Below, in pieces: positions 37,712 to 46,695 of a stretch of 64,000 nt of DNA (position 1 is the stretch's first letter; each line of letters begins with the position of its first letter). The DNA comes from Rhodobacteraceae bacterium Alg238-R152 (GTDB lineage Bacteria > Pseudomonadota > Alphaproteobacteria > Rhodobacterales > Rhodobacteraceae): assembly GCA_900537125.1 (NCBI GenBank), contig UNRJ01000007.1, positions 1 to 64,000 of the forward strand, written 5' to 3'. The translations under genes were made by a program, and so were the position numbers. Under the pieces are notes generated by a model. The model was given only the letters and a program-made list of their open reading frames with translations. It searched no databases and was not told the DNA's origin.

Positions 37712-38218
37712 TTACTCTGTCGCCAGACCAACCTTCATGTCTTTGACTGCATAAATCTCTTCGCCGTCTGCGAACACGGTGCCATTGGCGACGCCGAGCT
37801 TGAGCTTGCGGTCAATGATGCGGGTGTATTGTACGTTGTAGGTCAGCATTTTGCGATCCGGTTTGACCATGCCTTTGAGCTTCACTTCGCCCACGCCCAT
37901 CGCCATGCCCTTGCCGGGCATGCCGCGCCAGCCGAGGCCAAAGCCGGTCAGTTGCCACAGGCCGTCAAGACCCAGGCAGCCGGGCATGATTGGGTTGCCG
38001 GGGAAGTGGCAATCAAAGAACCAGAGGTCTGGTGTGATGTCGAATTCTGCAAGCACGTGGCCTTTGCCAAAGTCACCGCCGTCTGCGGAGATGTCGGTGA
38101 TGCGGTCCATCATCAACATCGGTGGCATTGGCAGTTGGGCATTGCCGGGACCGAACAATTCGCCACGGGCGCATTTCAGCAGGTCGTCTTTGTCAAAGCT
38201 CGTGGGATAGTCGGCCAT
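37712..38218 (-). CDS. fabA: 3-hydroxydecanoyl-ACP dehydratase/isomerase
   Basis: 168 residues. Introduces the double bond in unsaturated fatty-acid synthesis. Active-site His71 (DCHFPGNP) and Asp85 (GCLGLDGLWQL), both at family positions. Divergent from irr, the common alphaproteobacterial arrangement; fabB, usually next, is displaced by 9.5 kb. Confidence 0.96.
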   Translation of the reverse strand: MADYPTSFDKDDLLKCARGELFGPGNAQLPMPPMLMMDRITDISADGGDFGKGHVLAEFDITPDLWFFDCHFPGNPIMPGCLGLDGLWQLTGFGLGWRGMPGKGMAMGVGEVKLKGMVKPDRKMLTYNVQYTRIIDRKLKLGVANGTVFADGEEIYAVKDMKVGLATE

Positions 38219-38325
38219 TCTGGGGGGTCCCTTGTCATAGTGATGTTGCTTTTGCCTGCTTTACCACCGGGCAAGGTGATCCTGCAAGACAACAGTCGGG
38301 GTGGGGCGCTGGGCCGCAGATCTAT

Positions 38326-38347
38326 TTGCGACTCATTTTCATTTGAA
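38326..38347. promoter_or_regulatory. Fur-box-like A/T-rich site in the fabA-irr intergenic region
   Basis: TTGCGACTCATTTTCATTTG resembles one half-to-whole of a Fur box (CATTTTCATTTG) and lies 53-74 bp before irr. Irr normally binds ICE boxes, and no clean ICE motif is seen. Tentative. Confidence 0.25.
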
Positions 38348-38399
38348 ATTGGGGAGCATTTTGGGTTAAATATGCAGCTGACGCACAGGATATGACAGA

Positions 38400-38816
38400 A
38401 TGACCACTGAGGCACTTCGCAACGGCACCCAATGGCTCTCATCAGCTGGGCTGCGCCCAACACGGCAACGTGTGGCGCTGGCGGCTTTGCTTGTGGGCGA
38501 TGGTCAGGACCGCCACGTGACAGCAGAGAGCTTGTTTGCCTCGGTGCGCGAGCATGGCGATAGCGTGTCTTTGGCCACGGTTTACAACACGCTGCGGGCG
38601 TTTTGTGAGGCGGGGTTGATGCAGGAAATCACTGTGGATGGCTCCAAAAGCTATTTTGACACCAATACCGGTGACCACCCGCATTTCTTCTGGGAAGACG
38701 ATCGTGTGCTGACCGATGCGCCTGCAGAACAATTGGAAATTGTGCGGTTGCCGCATGCGCCGGAAGGTGCTGAGATTTCAAAGATCGATGTGGTGATCCG
38801 GCTGCGACGCACCTGA
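38400..38816 (+). CDS. irr: Iron response regulator, Fur family
   Basis: 138 residues. DNA-binding domain with LRPTRQRVALAALL and SLATVYNTLRAF, Fur-like. The metal/heme region contains the H-P-H motif (GDHPHFFW) typical of Irr, and the zinc CxxC pairs of Fur are absent, as is the N-terminal Cys-Pro heme motif of Bradyrhizobium Irr. Irr represses or activates iron-use genes when iron is scarce; an iron ABC transporter lies 5 kb away. Confidence 0.93.
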   Translation: MTTEALRNGTQWLSSAGLRPTRQRVALAALLVGDGQDRHVTAESLFASVREHGDSVSLATVYNTLRAFCEAGLMQEITVDGSKSYFDTNTGDHPHFFWEDDRVLTDAPAEQLEIVRLPHAPEGAEISKIDVVIRLRRT

Positions 38817-38902
38817 GCGACGCTGGGTCATCGCCTTCCACGAGTGATTGTTCGTGATCTTGGCCTGTGACAGCATGGGGCAAGAGCAGGGAGACATTGT
38901 CT

Positions 38903-39883
38903 ATGAAAGCGATCACATGGCGTGGATTTGGTCCGGCGCAGGATGTTTTGCACATTGAAGAGGTGCCGACGCCGGCGCCTGCCGCAGGTGAAGTTCTGGT
39001 GCGGGTGGCGTTTTCCGGCGTAAACCCATCAGATTGCAAAGCCCGCGGTGGCGCGCGGCCGGGCGTGATCAAACCACCATTTGAGGTGATTGTGCCCCAC
39101 AGCGATGGGGCTGGCGTGATTGAGGCGGTTGGCGACGGTGTGGATGCGGACTGGATTGGTCAGCGCGTTTGGATCTGGAATGGGCAGTGGCAGCGGCCAA
39201 TGGGCACCTGTGCAGAGTATATTTGTGTGCCGGCAGAACAGGCTGTGGCCTTGCCTGACAGCGTATCTTTGGAAGATGGCGCGGTGCTGGGCATTCCAGG
39301 ATTGACGGCGGCACAGACGGTGTTTGGGGACGGGGATGTGACTGGGCAGACCGTGCTGGTGTCTGGTGGCGGTGGCTCGGTTGGCTATCTGGCGGTGCAG
39401 CTGGCCGCCTGGGGTGGTGCCACGGTGATCGCCACTTGTGGGGGGCGCGATATGGCGCGGGTGAAGGCAGCGGGGGCGGCACATGTGTTTGACTATGCAA
39501 GTCCAACGCTGGCGGCTGATATTCTAGGAGTCTGTGACGGTGTGGATCGTGCGGTGGAGGTTGAGTTGGGTCCAAACCTGCCATTGTTAACCGAAGTCAT
39601 GCGACCGCTGGGCACTATCGCGGCCTATGGATCGGCCAAAGACATGGCGCCAGAGATGCCGTTTGGGCCGATGCTGTTCAAAGCTTTGAAGCTGGATATT
39701 ACGTTGATCTACATCTTGCCGCTTGCAGAGCGGGAGGCGGCGATTGCGCGGCTGCATGGGGCGTTTGCGGATGGGGCGTTGAGGCTTGAAACGCCAAATG
39801 TCTTCGCGCTGGAAGAGGCCGCATCGGCCCATAATTTGGTCGAGGCCGGTGGTCGCACAGGGGCTGTCTTGGTGAAGCTCTGA
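38903..39883 (+). CDS. NADPH:quinone reductase-like MDR protein (zinc-free)
   Basis: 326 residues from ATG 38903 (AGGGAGA upstream). Medium-chain dehydrogenase fold: FSGVNPSDCKARGG, PHSDGAGVIEAVG, and nucleotide site VSGGGGSVGYLAVQLA. No catalytic zinc Cys, so a quinone- or enal-reductase of the QOR group. Substrate unknown. Confidence 0.88.
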   Translation: MKAITWRGFGPAQDVLHIEEVPTPAPAAGEVLVRVAFSGVNPSDCKARGGARPGVIKPPFEVIVPHSDGAGVIEAVGDGVDADWIGQRVWIWNGQWQRPMGTCAEYICVPAEQAVALPDSVSLEDGAVLGIPGLTAAQTVFGDGDVTGQTVLVSGGGGSVGYLAVQLAAWGGATVIATCGGRDMARVKAAGAAHVFDYASPTLAADILGVCDGVDRAVEVELGPNLPLLTEVMRPLGTIAAYGSAKDMAPEMPFGPMLFKALKLDITLIYILPLAEREAAIARLHGAFADGALRLETPNVFALEEAASAHNLVEAGGRTGAVLVKL

Positions 39884-39887
39884 GTGG

Positions 39888-41432
39888 TTAAGTCAGGCCT
39901 TCAAGGCCAAACCACTGAGGCAGCACAGACATGAAACGCCGCCAAAAGCCTGCATCTGGGTCTTTGTTGACCACAGTTGGTGCGATTGATTTGGGCTGGT
40001 GTGTCCATTGTAGACCGGTGTCCTCGTCGGTGACTCTGTAGGCGAAGTCTGCGAGGTTTTTGTCCAGACTTTTCAGGATACTGCGCGCGTAGTTGGGACT
40101 TTCGACCAAAAGACCAATTTCGGCGTTGGTTTTGATCGACCGTGGGTCGAGGTTGAGCGAGCCAACCAGTACTGAGGTGTCATCGATGATGGCCAATTTG
40201 GTGTGCAATGTGATGTGGGGCGGGCTGTCATGATTCATGAGGTTTAGGGCTTCAATGGCGTCATGGCGCAGCTCGTAGAGGTCAACGCCTGCGGCGAGAA
40301 GTTCAGCCCGGTGGCGGGCGTAACCACCATGCACATAGGCGTGGTTGGTAGAGGCCAAAGAGTTGGTGACGATGCGCACCTTCGCGCCGGACCGGGCGAG
40401 ATTGGCATAGAAGCGCGCACCGTAGTTTTCGGGCACAAAATAGGGGCTGATCAGGGTGACCTGTTTTTTGGCCTCTCCAATGGCGGCAAAGAATGCTTCC
40501 CCAAGAATATGTGGGCCTGTGCCATCTGGATTGCGCAGCTTTTGCGGGGTGTCTGCGATGATGCGAGAGGTGCCGCGAAACGGGGAGAATTCGCGGTTGG
40601 ATATGTTTTGCAGATAAGGCGCGTTTATGGCCTTGGTGTAGGCAGCCACTTCCGGGCTGTCCGGGTCATAAGCCCAATCCGACAAGCTGATCCGGGGCGG
40701 AGGTGGGGCGGATTTTGGGCGCAGGTTGGCAATGGGCACGGAGAACCTGTCGTTCCAGTACTGGTCAAACACCGGGTTGATCTCTGCGGCCTCTTTACCA
40801 AACACAGCGAGGTCGTAGTCGGCAAAGACCTCTGAGGGTTTGAGTTCGTAATACTCATCCGCAAAATTGCGCCCGCCGATGATAGCCATCATATTGTCGA
40901 CCACAAAGGTCTTGATGTGCATGCGCCGGTTCACACGTTTGAAATCCCAGAGGAACCCCATGGCTTTGGGCGCATTGCGTGAGCTGGGGTTAAAGATACG
41001 GATTTCAATGTTGGGGTGGGCATCCAGCACGGCAAAGTCGGCATCATCCGCGGTGGTGAAAACGTCGTCCACCAACAGGCGCACCCGCACACCACGTTCC
41101 GCAGCATCAAACAAGCGGTTGGTGAGGATGTCACTGGCGGTGTCCGGTTTGATCAGAAAGGTGGCAATGTCGATGCTGTGCTCTGCGCCTTCGATCATGC
41201 GCAGGCGCGCACCAAGCGCGTCGGTGCCGTTGGTCAGCTCGAAATAGGCAGATTGGGCACCGGTTTGGGCAGAGACCGCGCGGCTGACGGCGTCTGAAGA
41301 GGCATCTGTCGTGAAGGCGTAAGACGGCGTCCGCGGCGCGTCAAAAGGGACTTTGGCGCAGGCAAGGAGGCTAACAGCACCCAGCAAGAGGGCTGTGGTG
41401 GTCTTTAGAAAGCGCAAATCCGTCAGAACCAT
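39888..41432 (-). CDS. Phospholipase D-family lipoprotein
   Basis: 514 residues. Lipobox LLACAK (Cys25) marks a lipoprotein. Two HKD motifs: HIKTFVVDNMMAIIGGRNF and HTKLAIIDDTSVLVGSLN, both complete, as in cardiolipin synthase-like PLD enzymes. Its ATG overlaps the upstream gene's end by 10 bp. Probably an envelope phosphodiesterase/transphosphatidylase; a toxin role is possible but unsupported. Confidence 0.87.
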   Translation of the reverse strand: MVLTDLRFLKTTTALLLGAVSLLACAKVPFDAPRTPSYAFTTDASSDAVSRAVSAQTGAQSAYFELTNGTDALGARLRMIEGAEHSIDIATFLIKPDTASDILTNRLFDAAERGVRVRLLVDDVFTTADDADFAVLDAHPNIEIRIFNPSSRNAPKAMGFLWDFKRVNRRMHIKTFVVDNMMAIIGGRNFADEYYELKPSEVFADYDLAVFGKEAAEINPVFDQYWNDRFSVPIANLRPKSAPPPPRISLSDWAYDPDSPEVAAYTKAINAPYLQNISNREFSPFRGTSRIIADTPQKLRNPDGTGPHILGEAFFAAIGEAKKQVTLISPYFVPENYGARFYANLARSGAKVRIVTNSLASTNHAYVHGGYARHRAELLAAGVDLYELRHDAIEALNLMNHDSPPHITLHTKLAIIDDTSVLVGSLNLDPRSIKTNAEIGLLVESPNYARSILKSLDKNLADFAYRVTDEDTGLQWTHQPKSIAPTVVNKDPDAGFWRRFMSVLPQWFGLEGLT

Positions 41433-42355
41433 TGCCCCGGTTCCATCAGACCAAGGTCCAAAAGCTGGCGGGAGTGCCAGTCAAACCGCACCGAATTGTG
41501 CCAGGTGAACTCGGTGATATCAAAAGTCGATCCAGGGTTGGATTTGAGCGCCTTGGCGGTGCGGAAAGAACAAACCGCGGCGGTCAAGTTGTTGTGCCAA
41601 GGGCAGGCAAAGGTGTTGTACTCTTCGTCTGAAAACGTGAAGTCCTCGCGCAATTGCAGACCCGGTTTAGCTCGGAAAATGGAGATGCGATCGATTTTGC
41701 GTTTGTTTGCAGGAATGTGTTCTTCGAACCGCCAGCGCAAGCCGCCAAAAAAATCCAGTTGTCGCTCTTTGGGGTGATTATGGTTGTTAGCATCCGGTCG
41801 GGCCAGAGCATAGTAGCCGGAGCGATCAAGTTGTGCCTCTTCCAGAGACACAGCATTGGGGGAAACCTCCAAGTTGGGGGCGTAGAGATCAATCACATAG
41901 GTGAGCATCGCATCCCGCTGTTCTTCGGTGTGGAAGGCCAGCATTTCACTGGCGCGGCGAGCCTCGCAAAACGGAAAAAACAAGTATTCGGCGTTGAAAC
42001 AGTAATAGAGCCAAAGTTCAGGTGCAGCCTCGATTATCCGGTTCACCGCATCAATCATAGGCTGGCCACGGGGCGCGTCCATGGTGATGCGCGGGCAAAG
42101 TGTTGCCAATTCGTTGGATAGTGCAAATTCTGCAGGCATGAACACGATGACTTTTTTGAAGCCCAGGTCGAGATGATGATAAAGAGTACTCTCGATTTCG
42201 ACGTCATCTTCGGCAAAAATCAGTGCCACCGGCCCTTTGGCCAATTCCGCTGTGCCGCTGCGCAGAAACTGCTCCAACGAGTCATATGTCATGCGCGGCC
42301 CCATTTGCGTGTTTTTGTCCTTGTTGCGCTCAAAATCGGCTAAAAGCGAGCGCAT
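41423..42355 (-). CDS. Conserved protein of unknown function
   Basis: 310 residues (or 289 from an ATG at 42292). Early residues (LIFAEDDVEIESTLYHHLDLGFKKV split across 42-66) suggest a Rossmann or GT-A fold with an acidic metal site, and the C-terminus is rich in aromatic residues and His (TWHNSVRFDWHSRQL). A glycosyltransferase-like enzyme is a possibility, but I cannot assign a family. Overlaps the PLD lipoprotein gene, so they may be co-expressed. Confidence 0.65.
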   Translation of the reverse strand: MRSLLADFERNKDKNTQMGPRMTYDSLEQFLRSGTAELAKGPVALIFAEDDVEIESTLYHHLDLGFKKVIVFMPAEFALSNELATLCPRITMDAPRGQPMIDAVNRIIEAAPELWLYYCFNAEYLFFPFCEARRASEMLAFHTEEQRDAMLTYVIDLYAPNLEVSPNAVSLEEAQLDRSGYYALARPDANNHNHPKERQLDFFGGLRWRFEEHIPANKRKIDRISIFRAKPGLQLREDFTFSDEEYNTFACPWHNNLTAAVCSFRTAKALKSNPGSTFDITEFTWHNSVRFDWHSRQLLDLGLMEPGQWF

Positions 42356-42414
42356 TGCAAGCGCCCCTGGTTTTCTGTAGTGAGGCGCCTTGAAACCGCT
42401 ACAGGATATGTCCC

Positions 42415-43749
42415 ATGGCCGAGACCCCCTCCGCTGATAAAAAGAAGCTCTTCATCAAGACCTATGGCTGTCAGATGAACGTCTATGACAGTGAGCGTAT
42501 GGCGGAGGCCATGGATGGTGCGGGTTATGAGACCACGGACACGCCGGGTGACGCGGATATGATCCTGCTCAATACCTGCCACATTCGGGAAAAAGCGGCG
42601 GAAAAGGTCTATTCCGAGCTGGGGCGCATGAAGGCGTTGAAGGTTGATAAACCGGATTTGAAGATTGGTGTGGCGGGCTGTGTGGCGCAGGCCGAAGGCG
42701 CAGAGATTATGCGGCGCCAACCCATTGTTGATCTGGTGGTGGGGCCACAAGCCTATCACCGTCTGCCGGAGATGGAAGCCAAGACCCAAGAAGGTGTGAA
42801 AGCGCTGGACACGGATTTTCCAGAAGAAGACAAATTTGAGAAACTCAAACGTCGTCCTAAGGCCAAACGTGCACCTTCAGCGTTTTTGACCGTTCAAGAA
42901 GGCTGTGACAAATTCTGTGCGTTCTGCGTTGTGCCTTACACGCGCGGGGCGGAAGTCAGCCGTCCGGTGGATCGTGTGATCACAGAGGCGCAGGATCTGG
43001 TGGAACGCGGCGTGCGGGAAATCACTCTGTTGGGGCAAAACGTGAATGCCTACCATGGAACACACAGTGGCGGCGACATGACCCTTGCCGGTCTGATCTG
43101 GGAGTTGGACAAGATCGACGGACTGGAGCGCATTCGGTTCACAACATCACATCCCAACGACATGATGGATGATTTGATTGAGGCACATGGAACCTGTTCG
43201 AAGTTGATGCCGTACCTGCATTTACCGGTGCAGTCGGGCTCCAACAAAATCCTCAAACGTATGAACCGCAGCCATGATCGCGAAAGCTACATCAAGCTGA
43301 TTGAGCGCATCCGCGCCGCGCGGCCGGACCTGATGCTGTCCGGCGACTTCATTGTGGGTTTCCCGGAAGAGACCGAACAAGATTTCCAAGACACGTTGGA
43401 TTTGATCAAAGAGGTTACATACGGGCAGGCGTACAGTTTCAAGTATTCCACGCGTCCAGGTACCCCCGCGGCGGAGCGTCCCTTGGTGGATGAGGCAGAG
43501 GCAAATGACCGGTTGCAACGCCTGCAAGCGTTGCTGAGCACGCAGCAAAAAGAGATTCAGGACTGCATGGTCGGCAGAGAGGTCAATGTGCTTTATGAGA
43601 AGGCCGGACGTCTTGACGGGCAGATGGTGGGTAAATCCGACTACTTGCATGCGGTTTATGTGGCTGATCCCAAGGGGCAAATTGGCGACATCAAACGCGT
43701 GAGAATCGTGGAGAGTTCAACCAACTCTCTGGGTGGTGTTTTGGTCTGA
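42415..43749 (+). CDS. miaB: tRNA-2-methylthio-N6-dimethylallyladenosine synthase
   Basis: 444 residues. Methylthiotransferase N-domain Cys19, Cys55, Cys89 (second cluster) and radical-SAM CDKFCAFC (Cys164, 168, 171), with a C-terminal TRAM domain. Modifies A37 of tRNAs reading UNN codons. Begins the conserved miaB-phoH-ybeY-corC-lnt-metK cluster, here interrupted by the ompA/lipoprotein pair. Confidence 0.97.
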   Translation: MAETPSADKKKLFIKTYGCQMNVYDSERMAEAMDGAGYETTDTPGDADMILLNTCHIREKAAEKVYSELGRMKALKVDKPDLKIGVAGCVAQAEGAEIMRRQPIVDLVVGPQAYHRLPEMEAKTQEGVKALDTDFPEEDKFEKLKRRPKAKRAPSAFLTVQEGCDKFCAFCVVPYTRGAEVSRPVDRVITEAQDLVERGVREITLLGQNVNAYHGTHSGGDMTLAGLIWELDKIDGLERIRFTTSHPNDMMDDLIEAHGTCSKLMPYLHLPVQSGSNKILKRMNRSHDRESYIKLIERIRAARPDLMLSGDFIVGFPEETEQDFQDTLDLIKEVTYGQAYSFKYSTRPGTPAAERPLVDEAEANDRLQRLQALLSTQQKEIQDCMVGREVNVLYEKAGRLDGQMVGKSDYLHAVYVADPKGQIGDIKRVRIVESSTNSLGGVLV

Positions 43750-43798
43750 TATTGATCGAACCCTGGAAACAATCTTGGCTAATTTGCGAATATTGATG

Positions 43799-43827
43799 CG
43801 CGCGCTCACCTTCCGGTAGGGCGCGCG
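43799..43827. other. GC-rich hairpin in the miaB-ompA intergenic region
   Basis: CGCGCGC (43799-43805) pairs with GCGCGCG (43821-43827), with an inner ACC/GGT helix around TTCC. No T tract. Could be a regulatory RNA structure or a terminator remnant. Confidence 0.4.
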
Positions 43828-43990
43828 TGCCACATTCTGGACATATTTTATGACCTCCCACGTGGGAATTAAGCATTTCTTCTTCACATGACGCGCAACT
43901 CAGTGCATCTTGATCGCATAGAGAAAGCTTTGATTTAGAACGTGTTTCAAAAAATATATGGCTTTCGGGGGATATGGAGAGGTACTCGCT

Positions 43991-44566
43991 GTGGCGAATA
44001 AATCCAAGAAAATGGCGCGGGCGGCGTTTGGAGGTGTGGCAGCTGCCTGTGTTGCACTTATGACGATTGCTCAGCCTGCTGCGGCCCAAAACCAACGCAC
44101 TGTTCTGGGCCAACCGTATGTGCCAACTGTCTGGGTCGATCCGGATGGCTGCGAGCACTGGGTGATGGACGATGGCGTGGAGGGGTATATGACCCCGCAT
44201 GTGACCCGTCAGGGCATTCCGGTCTGTCGCCGTGGCAATGTCTGTGGTGTGATGAACTCTGATCAGTTTTTTGCGACCGACAAATACGCGATCAATTCTG
44301 CCAATCGTCAGCGCCTGGCGGAGTTCTTTAACAGCTCTTCTGCGTCAGCCTTTATTGTTGCCGGTCACACGGACAGCCGCGCAAGCGACGATTACAACAT
44401 GCGCCTGAGTTACAACCGCGCCAACGCGGTGGCCAAAGTGGCCCGTAGTACAGGTGCACGGGTTGTGGATGTGCGTGGGTATGGTGAGCGCATGCCGCGC
44501 GCGACCAATCGCACAGCCGCTGGCATGTCGGAAAACCGTCGTGTCGAAATCATCTGTCTGCGCTAA
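43991..44566 (+). CDS. OmpA-family outer-membrane/periplasmic protein with a DP-GC-HW module
   Basis: 191 residues from GTG 43991 (GGAGAGG upstream); ATG 43958 has no ribosome site. A signal peptide ends near residue 33 (PAAAQ). Residues 47-79 form a Cys-bounded module (VWVDPDGCEHW ... PVC). The C-terminal OmpA domain (about 95-185) has VAGHTDSRASDDYN and SENRRVEI, for peptidoglycan binding. Next gene: a lipoprotein with the same module. Confidence 0.85.
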   Translation: MANKSKKMARAAFGGVAAACVALMTIAQPAAAQNQRTVLGQPYVPTVWVDPDGCEHWVMDDGVEGYMTPHVTRQGIPVCRRGNVCGVMNSDQFFATDKYAINSANRQRLAEFFNSSSASAFIVAGHTDSRASDDYNMRLSYNRANAVAKVARSTGARVVDVRGYGERMPRATNRTAAGMSENRRVEIICLR

Positions 44567-44578
44567 GGGAGAGGCGAT

Positions 44579-44878
44579 ATGAAACTGACCAAAAGCGTTC
44601 TGCTTCTCGGCCTCGCAGTGAGCCTGTCGGCTTGCATCGACAACAAGGTCGACAAAACCGTGGACAACTTCACCGATGACGGCCATCTGAGCAATCTGAT
44701 TGCCGGTGTCTGGGTTGATCCAAACGGTTGTGACCACTGGATCATCGATGACGGTGTTGAAGGGTATCTGTCTCAGCGCCTGGATCCCTATGGCAAGCCA
44801 GTGTGTTCTGGTGCTGCCCCTCCCGGCGTGGCGACCGGTCCGTTCAAAGCGGGCGCGGGTATTGGCGATTGGATCTGA
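44579..44878 (+). CDS. Small lipoprotein with the same DP-GC-HW module
   Basis: 99 residues; lipobox LSAC with Cys19. Residues 44-76 match the module of the preceding OmpA-like protein at 20 of 33 positions (VWVDPxGCxHW, DDGVEGY, PVC). The Cys pair probably forms a disulfide. The two genes, 12 bp apart, form an operon and probably arose by domain sharing. Function unknown. Confidence 0.8.
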   Translation: MKLTKSVLLLGLAVSLSACIDNKVDKTVDNFTDDGHLSNLIAGVWVDPNGCDHWIIDDGVEGYLSQRLDPYGKPVCSGAAPPGVATGPFKAGAGIGDWI

Positions 44879-44896
44879 TCCACATTGCATAGAGAT

Positions 44897-44930
44897 AAAA
44901 AGGTCGCCGATGTCATTCGGCGGCCTTTTT
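44897..44930 (+). terminator. Intrinsic terminator after the lipoprotein gene
   Basis: Stem AAAAAGG-CGCCG / CGGCG-CCTTTTT with T5 tract; separates the ompA/lipoprotein pair from phoH. Confidence 0.87.
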
Positions 44931-45044
44931 CTATGTTGGGTCAACGCAATATTATGCGTGTCACGCAAAATTCACGCGCCTGCGCTTGCACCTGACTGCG
45001 CAAATTGGCACCATGGGGCATAACCTTCTTCACAGGAGATGTGA

Positions 45045-46085
45045 TTGCCCACAGGCACCATGACCCCACCGCCTTCATCCGATGCCCCGAAACATACCTC
45101 GGTGGAATTTCCGGACAACAGACTGCTGATCGAGCTTTGCGGCGAATATGACCGCAACCTTGCGGATATAGAGCAGAAACTGGATGTGCAGATTTTGCGA
45201 CGTGGGAATTTACTCGACATTCACGGCGAAGAGGCCGCGCAAGAGGAAGCCGCTGAGGTGCTCACCGGGCTCTACACCCGCTTGGAAAGTGGCAAGTCGG
45301 TTGAGGGTGGCGACATTGATCGTGAGATTCGTATGGGTGGGTCTGAGCAAGACACCGGCGTGCGTGATGGGGATCAAATAGAGATGTTCAAAGGCGGCGC
45401 GGTCGAGATTAAAACCCGCAAAAAGCTGGTTGAGCCGCGCACCGATGCCCAAAAAGCTTATGTCATGTCGCTGTTTGACAACGAGCTGGCCTTTGGCATT
45501 GGTCCGGCAGGTACGGGGAAGACCTATCTGGCTGTCGCTGCCGGTGTAAGCATGTTCATTTCGGGCCAAGTAGATCGGATTATTCTGTCTCGACCTGCTG
45601 TGGAAGCGGGCGAAAAGCTTGGGTATCTGCCGGGTGACATGAAAGATAAAGTCGACCCTTACATGCAGCCGTTATATGACGCGCTGAATGACTTCCTGCC
45701 CGCCAAACAGCTGGGCAAATTGATCGAGGAAAAGAAGATCGAGATTGCGCCGCTGGCCTTTATGCGCGGCCGCACGTTGGCGAATGCGTTTGTGGTGCTG
45801 GATGAGGCGCAGAACGCCACAACCATGCAAATGAAGATGTTCCTCACCCGTCTGGGTGAAGGCAGTCGCATGGTGATTACGGGTGACCGCAGTCAAATCG
45901 ATTTGCCACGGGGGGTGCCGTCGGGTCTAAAAGACGCCGAGCGGCTGTTGTCTGACATAAAGAACATCAGCTTCAACTACTTTACTGCGGATGATGTTGT
46001 GCGCCACCCGCTTGTGGCGGCCATCATCAAAGCCTATGACGCGGATGCGATACGGGCATTGAAAGATAAGGACCAAAAGTCCTGA
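45045..46085 (+). CDS. phoH: PhoH-family ATPase
   Basis: 346 residues from TTG 45045: AGGAG sits 6 bp before it, while ATG 45060 is 21 bp from that site. N-terminal KH-like domain, then Walker A GPAGTGKT, Walker B VVLDEAQN and TGDRSQIDLP. PhoH proteins are RNA-helicase-like partners of YbeY, encoded next. Confidence 0.94.
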   Translation: MPTGTMTPPPSSDAPKHTSVEFPDNRLLIELCGEYDRNLADIEQKLDVQILRRGNLLDIHGEEAAQEEAAEVLTGLYTRLESGKSVEGGDIDREIRMGGSEQDTGVRDGDQIEMFKGGAVEIKTRKKLVEPRTDAQKAYVMSLFDNELAFGIGPAGTGKTYLAVAAGVSMFISGQVDRIILSRPAVEAGEKLGYLPGDMKDKVDPYMQPLYDALNDFLPAKQLGKLIEEKKIEIAPLAFMRGRTLANAFVVLDEAQNATTMQMKMFLTRLGEGSRMVITGDRSQIDLPRGVPSGLKDAERLLSDIKNISFNYFTADDVVRHPLVAAIIKAYDADAIRALKDKDQKS

Positions 46086-46152
46086 GACGTTCTCTTTCCA
46101 AATCGTTCCACGGGAGTGTGGGGGGCGTCAGCCCTCGCACGGTACAGGGACA

Positions 46153-46659
46153 ATGCTGACAGACACTATTATCGAGGATGACCGCTGGAACGAAGTGGCA
46201 TTCGAGGACTTGGCGGAGAACGCTGCGCAGGCGGCTTTGATGCATCTGGCTCTGGATACCGCAAAGTTTGAGATTGCGGTGTTGGCCTGTGATGATGCGC
46301 GGATCGCTGAGTTGAACGCGGATTTCCGGGACAAGGACAAAGCCACCAACGTATTGAGTTGGCCCAGTGAAAAGCGCGGTGTTGACGTGGATGGAGATGA
46401 GCCGGACCTGCCCGAACAGAGTTTTCCTGGCATGCCCGAAGAGCTTGGCGATATTGCAATTTCCTATGACACCTGTGCGCGAGAAGCGGCCGCAGCGGGC
46501 AAATCCATGGCTGATCACGTGACTCATTTGATGGTGCATGGCACCTTGCATGTGCTGGGCTATGATCATGTGCGTGACAAAGATGCCACTTTGATGGAAG
46601 GTTTGGAGACCACCATACTTGGCAAACTGGGTCTGTCAGACCCATATGACGTGAATTAG
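46153..46659 (+). CDS. ybeY: Endoribonuclease YbeY (16S rRNA maturation)
   Basis: 168 residues. Zinc-site HLMVHGTLHVLGYDH, plus RDKDKATNVLSWP. Involved in 3' processing of 16S rRNA and ribosome quality control. Lies between phoH and corC as in most proteobacteria. Confidence 0.95.
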   Translation: MLTDTIIEDDRWNEVAFEDLAENAAQAALMHLALDTAKFEIAVLACDDARIAELNADFRDKDKATNVLSWPSEKRGVDVDGDEPDLPEQSFPGMPEELGDIAISYDTCAREAAAAGKSMADHVTHLMVHGTLHVLGYDHVRDKDATLMEGLETTILGKLGLSDPYDVN

Positions 46660-46695
46660 CGGCAATCAGACCGCAATAAGCTTTGGAAAGGGCCC

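Noticed and set aside
37097-37746. Open frames of 106 aa (minus) and 183 aa (plus) near fabA
   Set aside because: They overlap each other, have no start signals and run into fabA; no domain recognised.
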